24,136 nucleotides of DNA. Source: JAENVT01 sp040006755 (lineage in GTDB: Bacteria > Actinomycetota > Acidimicrobiia > Acidimicrobiales > Ilumatobacteraceae). The DNA is taken from the NCBI GenBank assembly GCA_040006755.1, contig JBDTWJ010000038.1:1-24136 (forward strand). The letters run 5' to 3'. Shown here one piece after another: positions 7,992 to 14,715 of the stretch. A program made the position numbers and the translations under genes. Below the pieces are notes generated by a model. It worked only from the letters and a program-made list of their open reading frames with translations, had not been told where the DNA came from and searched no databases. The stretch's first letter is position 1, and the number at the start of each line of letters is the position of its first letter.

Positions 7992-8645
7992 ATGTCAGCC
8001 GCCGTGAAGCAGCCCATCACTGTTGCACTCGTCAATGACTACGAGATCATCGTTCATGGGCTCGCCGCGATGCTGAGCCCATTCTCTGATCGCGTGATGA
8101 TCGTCGAGATCAATGTCGGGGACGAACCCGAGCGATGTGCCGATGTCGCTCTGTTTGACACATTTGCTGGTCGCCGTTACGCGATCGACCGGGCGCGCGA
8201 GATGGTCAAAGATGGGCACGTCAAGCACGTGTTGCTGTACACATGGGATGCTGCCGCCGAATTCCTGACGTTGGCCGACGAAGCCGGCGTTTCTGGCGTC
8301 GTGTTGAAATCGCAGACCGGTGAGGACCTCGTCGACGTCATCGAGCGCGTCGCCGCTGGTGAGCGCATCGGCTTCGAGAACATTCAGCGTGGTCGCCAGG
8401 CGTGGGACCACGAGTCGCTCTCGATGCGCGAGCAAGAGGTGCTCGCGCTCATAGCGTTCGGGATGAGCAATGCCGAGATCGGCCGCGAGTTGTTCCTATC
8501 CGTCGACACCGTGAAGACGTACGTGCGTCGTCTCTACAGCAAGTTGGGTGTCAGGAATCGCGCACAGGCCGCGTTGCATGCAGCGGGTCACAATGTCATG
8601 CCACCCGAGATCCGTCGAGGCCGGGTTGGCGAGCTGACGCGCTGA
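7992..8645 (+). CDS. LuxR-family response regulator
   Basis: A 217-residue transcription factor. Residues about 8-130 form a receiver-like domain: acidic site around ND(16), putative phospho-acceptor D56 in VALFDTF, Thr in LLYTW (84) and conserved Lys in VVLKSQ (106). Residues about 140-205 are a LuxR/GerE helix-turn-helix (LSMREQEVLALIAFGMSNAE, then VDTVKTYVRRLYSKLGVRNR). One acidic-pocket residue is Asn rather than Asp (VNDYE), so phosphorylation is likely but not certain. No histidine kinase is adjacent; control may run through the stress module around it. A SigF-like promoter lies directly upstream. The RsbW-like gene starts 46 bases after the stop on the same strand. Confidence 0.92.
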   Translation: MSAAVKQPITVALVNDYEIIVHGLAAMLSPFSDRVMIVEINVGDEPERCADVALFDTFAGRRYAIDRAREMVKDGHVKHVLLYTWDAAAEFLTLADEAGVSGVVLKSQTGEDLVDVIERVAAGERIGFENIQRGRQAWDHESLSMREQEVLALIAFGMSNAEIGRELFLSVDTVKTYVRRLYSKLGVRNRAQAALHAAGHNVMPPEIRRGRVGELTR

Positions 8646-8691
8646 TGGTCACGGTCACGCTTTGGAGATGGGGAGAGGTGGGCGGTTCTGC

Positions 8692-9105
8692 ATGACCCTG
8701 TTACGGAGACACGATGTCGTCCTCGATCGGGAGTATGACGGAACCACCCACACGTTGCGCGTGGCGCGGACCGACATGGTGGCGTGTCTCACCGCTCGAG
8801 GCATCGACGAAGACCTACGCGATCGGGCCGAACTGGTGCTCAGCGAGCTTGCTTCGAATGCGGTTCAAGCTGCGCCGGGTAATCCGTTCAGCCTGCGGCT
8901 GGCGCTTGCCGACGATGGATCGCTTGTCATGGCGCTCACCAGCCATACGTATGACGGTGGTCCGCCGCCGCGCCGCGAGTGGAGCCCCGACAACGTGTTG
9001 GCACCGAGCGGCCGCGGCCTGATGATCGTCGATCACCTTGCGGAAGTGGTGAACGTCGAGCGGCCCGCCGTCGACAGGGTCATCGTGACGGCCACTCTTC
9101 GCTGA
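8692..9105 (+). CDS. RsbW/SpoIIAB-like anti-sigma factor, ATP-binding
   Basis: A HATPase_c_2 protein of 137 residues from the ATG at 8692. The N-box is intact (ELVLSELASNAVQAAPGNP) and the glycine-rich ATP lid region reads APSGRGLMIVDHLAEVVNV, so ATP binding is likely. By family it should bind and inactivate a SigB/SigF-type sigma factor and phosphorylate a STAS partner. An upstream in-frame ATG (8662) would add MEMGRGGRFC, which looks unlike the fold; the purine-rich GGGAGAGG near 8671-8678 could serve as ribosome-binding site for either. It lies 87 bases before the sigma gene, the usual rsbW-sigma order. Confidence 0.85.
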   Translation: MTLLRRHDVVLDREYDGTTHTLRVARTDMVACLTARGIDEDLRDRAELVLSELASNAVQAAPGNPFSLRLALADDGSLVMALTSHTYDGGPPPRREWSPDNVLAPSGRGLMIVDHLAEVVNVERPAVDRVIVTATLR

Positions 9106-9192
9106 ACTGCTCAACGAGATCCGCACCAATTCTTGTGGGCTTGGCACACATGGTCTAGGTACTCAATTGCAAGCCGTATAGCGTGGCTCGCA

Positions 9193-9987
9193 ATGGCATC
9201 GACGGATGATCCGGGTACTGCCGATCTTGACGACCTCGACGACCTCGAACTGTTCTTCGAGTTCGCTGCGACGCGACAACGCTCGATTCGTAACCGGCTC
9301 GTCGAACGACACATGGGTCTTGCCGCGCACATCGCTAAACGGTTCAGCCGGCCGGGTGGAACCGAGGAGGATCTGCGGCAGGTTGCGATGCTCGGTCTCG
9401 TCAAGGCCATCGATCGATTCGACCCTCACTACGGCGTCCGATTTGCAGCCTTCGCGGGAAGCACGATCGAAGGTGAGCTCAAACGACACTTCCGGGACCA
9501 CAGCTGGACGGTTCGAGTCCCACGCTCGGCCAAGGATCTCCACCTGCTCGTCCGTCGCGCCACCGACGAACTCGTCCACAAGAGCGGAAGGTCGCCGTCG
9601 GTCGAAGAGATTGCGACACACCTGGGCATCGAGCGCGACGACGTGCTGCGCGGGCTCGCGGCTTCGTCCGCCTATCACGTCGGCACGATCCACTCGACGG
9701 GAACCGACGGCGACGGAGAGACACCGCTCGACCGAATGGACGCATTGGCCTCGGAGGAGTCGGGCTACGAGCAGGCGATGGATACGCACATCGTGGACGG
9801 CCTGCTGGCCCGCCTTCCCGATCGTGAGCGCGAAATAGTGCGACTTCGATTTTATGATCAACTCTCGCAAGAACAGATCGCAGCGGCTGTCGGTGTTTCG
9901 CAGATGCAGGTGTCACGGCTACTGCGTGCGTCATTCGAAAAGATGCGGCAATGGATGGACGCGACCGGCGACGAAATGCCGAATTGA
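9193..9987 (+). CDS. SigB/SigF/SigG-type RNA polymerase sigma factor
   Basis: A 264-residue group 3 sigma-70 factor. Region 2 is clear (RNRLVERHMGLAAHIAKRF, EEDLRQVAMLGLVKAIDRFD, VRFAAFAGSTIEGELKRHFR). Region 3 follows (WTVRVPRSAKDLHLLVRRAT, GRSPSVEEIATHLGI) and region 4 ends in a helix-turn-helix (LPDREREIVRLRFYDQLSQE, IAAAVGVSQMQVSRLL). The signature RDHSWTVRVPRS is typical of SigF-like stress sigma factors. I placed the start at ATG 9193; an in-frame TTG at 9133 would add an unconserved, Trp-rich stretch. The acidic N-terminus (ADLDDLDDLELFFEF) is probably not essential. Context (anti-sigma before, STAS after, phosphatase 2 kb upstream) supports partner-switching control. Confidence 0.93.
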   Translation: MASTDDPGTADLDDLDDLELFFEFAATRQRSIRNRLVERHMGLAAHIAKRFSRPGGTEEDLRQVAMLGLVKAIDRFDPHYGVRFAAFAGSTIEGELKRHFRDHSWTVRVPRSAKDLHLLVRRATDELVHKSGRSPSVEEIATHLGIERDDVLRGLAASSAYHVGTIHSTGTDGDGETPLDRMDALASEESGYEQAMDTHIVDGLLARLPDREREIVRLRFYDQLSQEQIAAAVGVSQMQVSRLLRASFEKMRQWMDATGDEMPN

Positions 9988-10082
9988 GCGATTGTAGATC
10001 ACCCGGTGGGGTGTCACCTGATCGGGTGAATTAGTCGGCATTGGGTGTGGAGTTGTGTCTTTGACCGACTACCGTGCCACAC

Positions 10083-10388
10083 ATGTCGGAACTAGGCGCG
10101 CAGCTGAATATCTCGGCGACGGACACCGGTTGGATCCTCAACGGGGAGATCGATGCGCACACCGCGCCACTGCTAGCAGCGGCAATGTCGGACCTTCCAA
10201 CAGGTGTCGTCACGGTCGATGTCGCGGGCGTGTCCTTCATGGATTCCAGTGGCCTACGAGTCTTGATCGAGGCTGCCTCGAGGGCACGAGAAGGGGGTGG
10301 CGATCTGTCGATCGCGCACCCCACTTCCGGCATCGCCCGCCTGGTCGAGATCAGTGGTCTCGGCGGTCAATTGCGCCTGGATGACTGA
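10083..10388 (+). CDS. STAS-domain anti-anti-sigma factor (RsbV/SpoIIAA-like)
   Basis: A 101-residue single STAS domain. NGEIDAHTAPLLAAAM is the conserved early strand and helix. VSFMDSSGLRVLIEA contains the phospho-acceptor serine (one of the two in DSSG, residues 55-56). When unphosphorylated, such proteins sequester the anti-sigma kinase. ATG 10083 is preferred to the GTG 9 bases upstream because it starts closer to the domain. It lies 95 bases after the sigma gene on the same strand. A weak TCACCCG...CGGGTGA inverted repeat in that gap (9999-10029) may be an operator or chance. It ends 4 bases before the convergent small gene. Confidence 0.9.
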   Translation: MSELGAQLNISATDTGWILNGEIDAHTAPLLAAAMSDLPTGVVTVDVAGVSFMDSSGLRVLIEAASRAREGGGDLSIAHPTSGIARLVEISGLGGQLRLDD

Positions 10389-10392
10389 AGAG

Positions 10393-10548
10393 TCAGGTAT
10401 TGCGACTGAACACCGAATATCCGCCAGGGCCAACGAGGCAGGCGGCGATGATCAGAACTATCCCGAACAGGATTTGGCCCTGTACGAGCTGAACGATTCC
10501 AACGACAACAAGTATCGCGGCAATCAACCAGAGAAGGGTTCCCTTCAT
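10393..10548 (-). CDS. Tiny hydrophobic membrane protein with GPGGYS motif
   Basis: A 51-residue protein with two hydrophobic helices (TLLWLIAAILVVVGIVQLV and ILFGIVLIIAACLVG) joined by a short QGQ turn. It closes with GPGGYSVFSRNT. I do not recognise a characterised family. The start at 10548 is supported by a very good ribosome-binding site, AAGGAG, 7 bases upstream. A SigF-consensus promoter ends 27 bases before the ATG. The gene lies downstream of malate synthase on the same strand, but the promoter in between suggests separate expression as part of the stress response. Small two-helix stress proteins often affect envelope integrity; no such role can be shown here. Confidence 0.82.
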   Translation of the reverse strand: MKGTLLWLIAAILVVVGIVQLVQGQILFGIVLIIAACLVGPGGYSVFSRNT

Positions 10549-10575
10549 GTCGTTCTCCTTTCGTTGCCCGGTGAG

Positions 10576-10601
10576 ATACCCAGCGGATACCTCGTCCAAA
10601 C
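10576..10601 (-). promoter_or_regulatory. Consensus SigF-type promoter of the small membrane-protein gene
   Basis: On the minus strand GTTT (10601-10598), exactly 16 bases, then GGGTAT (10581-10576). This is a full match to the mycobacterial SigF consensus with optimal spacing. The ATG with its AAGGAG site follows at 10548. It is the best of the three such sites in the island. Confidence 0.65.
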
Positions 10602-10636
10602 GAAGAACGAAACGATGATTTGGGGCTTCTCGAACG

Positions 10637-12829
10637 TCAGACGGCGAGCGCTTTTCGCTCCAATCGGCGGGCATGCAGGATCGGTTCGGTGTAGCCGCTC
10701 GGCTGTTCGACACCGGACAAGACCAGATCGCACGCGGCTCGAAAGGCGGTCCCATCGAAGCCGGGACCCATCGGGGTGTACGCCGGATCACCACTGTTCT
10801 GACGGTCGACAACGTCGGCCATGCGTTGCATCGTTGCCATGACTTCCTCGCGCGTCACGACGCGATGGAGAAGCCAGTTCGCGATGTGTTGCGACGAGAT
10901 CCGGCATGTTGCCCGGTCTTCCATGAGGCCGACGTCGTTGATGTCGAGAACTTTCGAACATCCGACTCCCTGGTCGACCCAACGTACGACGTATCCGAGT
11001 ATCCCTTGCGCGTTGTTGTCGAGCTCTGCCTGTAGCTCTGCGCCGGTCCAGTTCAGTGAGGGTGCCAAGGGGATACGCAGCAGATCGTCGAGGGTCGCTC
11101 GCGGTCCGTTGGAGGCGAGTTCGTCGGCCAATTCTCGTTGCCTGGCGCGCACGTCCACGCGGTGATAGTGAGTCGCGTGCAGCGTCGCGGCTGTGGGCGA
11201 CGGGACCCATGCGCAGTTCGCGCCGGCCAGAGGGTGGTTCATTTTCTGGGCCAACATGTCGGCCATGAGATCGGGCGCTGCCCACATCCCCTTGCCGATC
11301 TGCGCCCGGCCTGGTAGGCCGCACGCGATGCCAACGTCGACGTTCCACTCCTCGTACGCCTGGATCCAGCGCTGAGTCCTCATCTCGCTCTTACGCACCA
11401 TGGGCCCGGCGACCATCGACGTGTGGATCTCGTCGCCGGTTCGGTCGAGGAAGCCGGTGTTGATGAATGCGACGCGCGACTTCGCGGCGCGGATGCACTC
11501 GCCGAGGTTCACGGTCGTGCGGCGCTCCTCGTCCATGATGCCGATCTTCACGGTGTTGGTCGGTAGGCCAAGTACCTGCTCGACCCTCGTGAAGACCTCA
11601 TTCGTGAATGCGACCTCGGCAGGCCCGTGCATCTTCGGCTTGACGACGTAGACGGAACCGGTCCGCGAGTTCTGCTTGCGGGCGTCGGGCAGCAGGCCGG
11701 GCATCGCGCACAGAACGGTGACCATCGCGTCGAGCAAACCCTCGTACACCGGTGACCCATAGCGGTCTAACGCTGCCGGGGTCGTCATGAGATGGCCGAC
11801 ATTGCGCACGAGCATCAACGCCGTCCCGCGGCGATCAATGATCGAACCGTGCGGTGCCGTGAAGGTGCGATCGGTGGCAAGTCGACGGGTGAACGTGCTA
11901 CCGGCTTTCGCGACCTCCTCGGTGAGCGAGCCCGTCATGAGGCCGAGCCAGTTGTGGTACGCCAAGGCCTTGTCGGCGCTGTCGACCGCGGCGATCGAAT
12001 CCTCGAAATCCATGATCGAAGTGAGGGCTGATTCCAGCACTACGTCAGCGATGCCTGCCGCGTCCGTTGCGCCGATCTCGTGGTTGCGATCGATGAGTAT
12101 CTCGACGCCAAGACCGTGGTGTTCGAGCAGGATCGACCGCGGCTGATCGGGTTCACCGGTGAAACCCGCCAGGGTCGCTGGGTCGTCCAGACCACCGTGT
12201 TGCCCGTCGCCGTAGGTGACTACCAGTGCACCATCGACGATCCGATGGGCGACTACATCGCGGTGCGAGCGCCGAGCACCGTCGATCGACGCCAGGGGAA
12301 CCACGTCATCCAGGAAACCCCTCACCCAGGAGATCACGCGGACGCCGCGTTCGGGATCATACGGACCCGGCGTCGGGAGATCGCCGAGTGCATCGGTGCC
12401 GTAGAGCGCGTCGTACAACGATCCCCACCGCGCATTGGCCGCATTGATCGCGTAGCGCGCGTTGGTGATTGGAACCACCAGTTGCGGTCCCGCGACAGTT
12501 GTGATCTCGTCGTCGCACCCAGCGGTATCGATCTCGAACGCAGGGCCCGCAGGAAGCAGGTATCCGATTTCCTCGAGGAAGGCGCGGTACCGACCAGCAT
12601 CGAGCGGCTCATCGGCATGTACGCGGTGATATCGGTCGATCGCCGACTGCAACGTCGCTCGCGCGGCCAGGAGCTCGGCATTGCGAGGTGAGAGATCGTG
12701 GATCAGGTCCGAGAGCCCCAGCCAGAATCCCTCTGGTTCGATGCCGCTTGCCGGTAACGCCTCCGACTCCAAGACCGATACGAGTTCGGCTCCGACCGAG
12801 AGCCCGGCTCGCTCGACGTATGACGTCAT
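10637..12829 (-). CDS. glcB: Malate synthase G
   Basis: A 730-residue protein, the normal length for isoform G. It condenses glyoxylate with acetyl-CoA to malate (glyoxylate shunt, glycolate use). Diagnostic stretches include YAINAANARWGSLYDALYGT, SIMDFEDSIAAVDSADKALA, KPKMHGPAEVAFTNEVFTRV, IGIMDEERRTTVNLGECI, NTGFLDRTGDEIHTSM, GKGMWAAPDLMADMLAQK and HPLAGANCAWVPSPTAATLH. The start at 12829 matches family N-termini (MTSYVERAGLSV). The frame is open far upstream, but that part overlaps the LLM gene and is not coding. The ATG overlaps the LLM stop as ATGA, indicating translational coupling. No isocitrate lyase is in the window. Confidence 0.97.
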   Translation of the reverse strand: MTSYVERAGLSVGAELVSVLESEALPASGIEPEGFWLGLSDLIHDLSPRNAELLAARATLQSAIDRYHRVHADEPLDAGRYRAFLEEIGYLLPAGPAFEIDTAGCDDEITTVAGPQLVVPITNARYAINAANARWGSLYDALYGTDALGDLPTPGPYDPERGVRVISWVRGFLDDVVPLASIDGARRSHRDVVAHRIVDGALVVTYGDGQHGGLDDPATLAGFTGEPDQPRSILLEHHGLGVEILIDRNHEIGATDAAGIADVVLESALTSIMDFEDSIAAVDSADKALAYHNWLGLMTGSLTEEVAKAGSTFTRRLATDRTFTAPHGSIIDRRGTALMLVRNVGHLMTTPAALDRYGSPVYEGLLDAMVTVLCAMPGLLPDARKQNSRTGSVYVVKPKMHGPAEVAFTNEVFTRVEQVLGLPTNTVKIGIMDEERRTTVNLGECIRAAKSRVAFINTGFLDRTGDEIHTSMVAGPMVRKSEMRTQRWIQAYEEWNVDVGIACGLPGRAQIGKGMWAAPDLMADMLAQKMNHPLAGANCAWVPSPTAATLHATHYHRVDVRARQRELADELASNGPRATLDDLLRIPLAPSLNWTGAELQAELDNNAQGILGYVVRWVDQGVGCSKVLDINDVGLMEDRATCRISSQHIANWLLHRVVTREEVMATMQRMADVVDRQNSGDPAYTPMGPGFDGTAFRAACDLVLSGVEQPSGYTEPILHARRLERKALAV

Positions 12830-13872
12830 GCGGCGACCAGCGAAGGCTTCACCTCGCTGCAGAAGGCATCCATCGTGCGCTTGGCTTCGTCGAGCGTCAT
12901 GTCGCCGGCGGGGATCTGCAAGACGATGTAGTCGGTGAGTCCTGGCTCGAGCACGGCGGCGAACCGATCCTTGATCTGCTCCGATGTGCCCGCACCGAAG
13001 TGGATAGCGTCCTCCATGTGGGCAATGATCCCCCGCAACGGATTGAGCGCGGCGTCGCATTCCTCCTCCGACAGCACGAGGTGGTCGAACTTGTGCACGT
13101 TGTGCGTACGACGCATGAGACCGTCCATGCTGCGGCGGGCGACGTCGAGGGCTTCGCTCTCGGTTGGAGCAATCGCCAACAACATCGTGCATCCAACACG
13201 CGGGACCGAATTGGGACCGTCCACGCGATGCGTGTCGCCCTTGTGGGCGTTCCACGTTTCGACGTACAGGTCGTGCGCCGCCTTGTCGATTGGCCCGGGC
13301 CACATCAAGTTCATTCCATGGCGACCCGCTGTCACGGGACTGCCCGGGTACCAGAACGGAATTGGATCCTGCACGGGCTTCGTCGACAGCGGGATGGTTT
13401 GAAAATCGTAGAACTTCGAGTTCTCACTGCTGATCTGGCCGGTCGCGAACGCGTCGCAGATGATGCCGAGAATGTCGACGAAGCGGTCCCTGGATTCGGG
13501 CCAGTTGCTGCCGAACCAGTAGTGCTCGATAGGAGCGACGCCGCGGCCGACGCCGAAGTCGAGCCGACCGTTGGTGAGGTTGTCGACGATGACCATGTCT
13601 TCGATGATTCTCACTGGGTGATGCAACGGCAATAGCTTCACCATGGGACCCAAGCGGATGTTCTTCGTGATCTGCGACGCTGCGGCGATGAACACTTCTT
13701 GGTTCGGTGCCATGCACAGGTCGGTGCCATGGTGTTCGGCCAGATGGAAACCGGCAAACCCTGCCTCATCGGCCATCTTGATGAGATCGAGGCGATCTTT
13801 CAGCAGCTGTGGCGTTGGCGTGCCGGGTATGTCTTCGATGTGGTCGAAGATGCCGAACGAAGGCTTGCCCAT
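12826..13872 (-). CDS. LLM-class flavin-dependent oxidoreductase (luciferase-like monooxygenase)
   Basis: A 348-residue TIM-barrel enzyme of the bacterial luciferase family. Supporting motifs are FHLAEHHGTDLCMAPNQEVF (residues about 42-61), LGPMVKLLPLHHPVRIIEDM and NLTNGRLDFGVGRGVAPIEH, all typical of the LuxA/alkanal-monooxygenase subgroup. These use reduced FMN or, in actinobacteria, sometimes F420; the cofactor cannot be decided here, and the substrate is unknown. It is the first gene of a two-gene operon with malate synthase G (4-base overlap). GGGA lies about 10 bases before the ATG. A 20/19-bp tandem repeat begins 18 bases upstream of the start. Confidence 0.92.
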   Translation of the reverse strand: MGKPSFGIFDHIEDIPGTPTPQLLKDRLDLIKMADEAGFAGFHLAEHHGTDLCMAPNQEVFIAAASQITKNIRLGPMVKLLPLHHPVRIIEDMVIVDNLTNGRLDFGVGRGVAPIEHYWFGSNWPESRDRFVDILGIICDAFATGQISSENSKFYDFQTIPLSTKPVQDPIPFWYPGSPVTAGRHGMNLMWPGPIDKAAHDLYVETWNAHKGDTHRVDGPNSVPRVGCTMLLAIAPTESEALDVARRSMDGLMRRTHNVHKFDHLVLSEEECDAALNPLRGIIAHMEDAIHFGAGTSEQIKDRFAAVLEPGLTDYIVLQIPAGDMTLDEAKRTMDAFCSEVKPSLVAA

Positions 13873-13889
13873 GAAGGTTCCCTTTCCCT

Positions 13890-13928
13890 GTGTTGGTAGA
13901 GATCAAAAGGTGTTGGTAGAGATAAAAG
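13890..13928. repeat. Tandem direct repeat upstream of the LLM-glcB operon
   Basis: GTGTTGGTAGAGATCAAAAG (13890-13909) is followed directly by GTGTTGGTAGAGATAAAAG (13910-13928), identical apart from one missing base. It lies between the divergent LLM and SnoaL-like genes, 18 bases from the LLM ATG and 51 from the other start. It could be a pair of regulator sites or a recent local duplication. Confidence 0.8.
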
Positions 13929-13979
13929 TGTCATGTGATCGTGCCACGTCGCCACACGGCATGACGTATCGTCGCAGCC

Positions 13980-14372
13980 ATGTCGGACATCGAGGTAGTG
14001 GAAGCGCTGTACACGGCTATGGCGGCTCGCGACATCGAGCGACTGCTTCAGCTCATCCATCCCGACTGTGTCATCACGCAGGACGCGCGACTTCCGTGGG
14101 GTGGACGCCACGTGGGTCACGAGGGCTTCGCCAATTTCGGGCTCCTGCTGACATCGTCCATCGATTCCGCAGTCACGACGGAGGCGATGTTCATGGCCGA
14201 CGACGAGGTCATTCAGGTCGGTCATACGCGAGGTACCGTCAAGTCGAACGGCGGCACGTTCGACATCCCCGAGGTTCACCGCTGGAAGGTCAGCGACGGG
14301 CAGGCTGTGGAAGCCCACTTCGCCATCGATACCGATGCGATGCTCGCTGCCCTCGACGGTCGGTCGAGTTGA
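13980..14372 (+). CDS. SnoaL/NTF2-like domain protein
   Basis: A 130-residue cone-shaped alpha+beta fold protein. It has the family opening VEALYTAMAARDIERLLQLI and HPDCVITQDARLPWGGRHVG, a middle EGFANFGLLL and a late strand pair around FDIPEVHRWKVSDGQAVEAHF ending in IDTDAMLAAL. These proteins may be ketosteroid-isomerase-like enzymes, hydrolases or ligand binders; nothing here decides between them. The ATG at 13980 begins the conserved part directly. It is transcribed divergently from the LLM gene, so both may share control through the tandem repeat between them. Confidence 0.82.
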   Translation: MSDIEVVEALYTAMAARDIERLLQLIHPDCVITQDARLPWGGRHVGHEGFANFGLLLTSSIDSAVTTEAMFMADDEVIQVGHTRGTVKSNGGTFDIPEVHRWKVSDGQAVEAHFAIDTDAMLAALDGRSS

Positions 14373-14715
14373 TCGTCAGCGGTCTGGTCGCACGTCGGGA
14401 GGGTCGAGGGAGTATGCCCACAGCTGCCTGCTGCTCCGACAGCTTCTGACGTTGCATTTTGAGGTGCCCGTGGTACAAGCCTTGAAGCACGACGACTGCC
14501 CGACCGAGGGCAGTGGCAACCGCTTCATGGTGTGGCGGTCCTTGATTCTCGCTGATCGCCCGAGACCTCGGAGATGCAGGTCACGAAATATCCGGGAGAT
14601 CCAGATATTTCGTACCTGGTCTCGTCGCGCGCGCGTACGAAGGCAACGGGTGAACCGTTCGGTGCAGATTGGCAACCGCCCCTGACGCGCACAGTCATGC
14701 AACCGCTCGATCCCA
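14373..14715. other. 343-bp intergenic region, no intact gene
   Basis: This separates the SnoaL-like gene from the 3' end of the S41 peptidase gene. It holds the AT-rich palindrome at 14578-14617. On the minus strand one frame is open from 14583 leftwards and reads HHEAVATALGRAVVV then LQGLYHGHLKMQRQKLSEQQ. This resembles a coding fragment, but it has no good start and fades into the SnoaL-like gene in antisense. I see no other feature. Confidence 0.6.
14578..14617. repeat. AT-rich inverted repeat, 14-bp arms
   Basis: ACGAAATATC (14583-14592) and GATATTTCGT (14604-14613) are perfect inverted repeats around an 11-base loop. Flanking AGGT (14578-14581) and ACCT (14614-14617) extend the arms to 14 bp with one bulged C at 14582. 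It is strikingly AT-rich for this region. No T-tract follows on either strand, so a standard terminator is unlikely; an operator or a mobile-element trace is possible. Confidence 0.65.

Noticed and set aside
9133..9192. TTG start extending the sigma factor by 20 residues
   Set aside because: The added sequence (MWAWHTWSRYSIASRIAWLA) is unlike sigma N-termini, and the ATG at 9193 is more plausible.
9505..9525. tRNA T-arm-like sequence (GGACGGTTCGAGTCCCAC)
   Set aside because: It lies inside the conserved WTVRVPRS coding stretch of the sigma factor, and no acceptor, D or anticodon arms can be placed around it.
9999..10029. TCACCCG/CGGGTGA inverted repeat before the STAS gene
   Set aside because: The arms are only 7 bp with a 17-base loop in GC-rich DNA; too weak to call an operator or terminator.
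12830..13303. Upstream extension of the malate synthase frame to 888 residues
   Set aside because: It overlaps the LLM gene almost entirely, and malate synthase G homologues begin at MTSYVERAGL-like sequence (12829).
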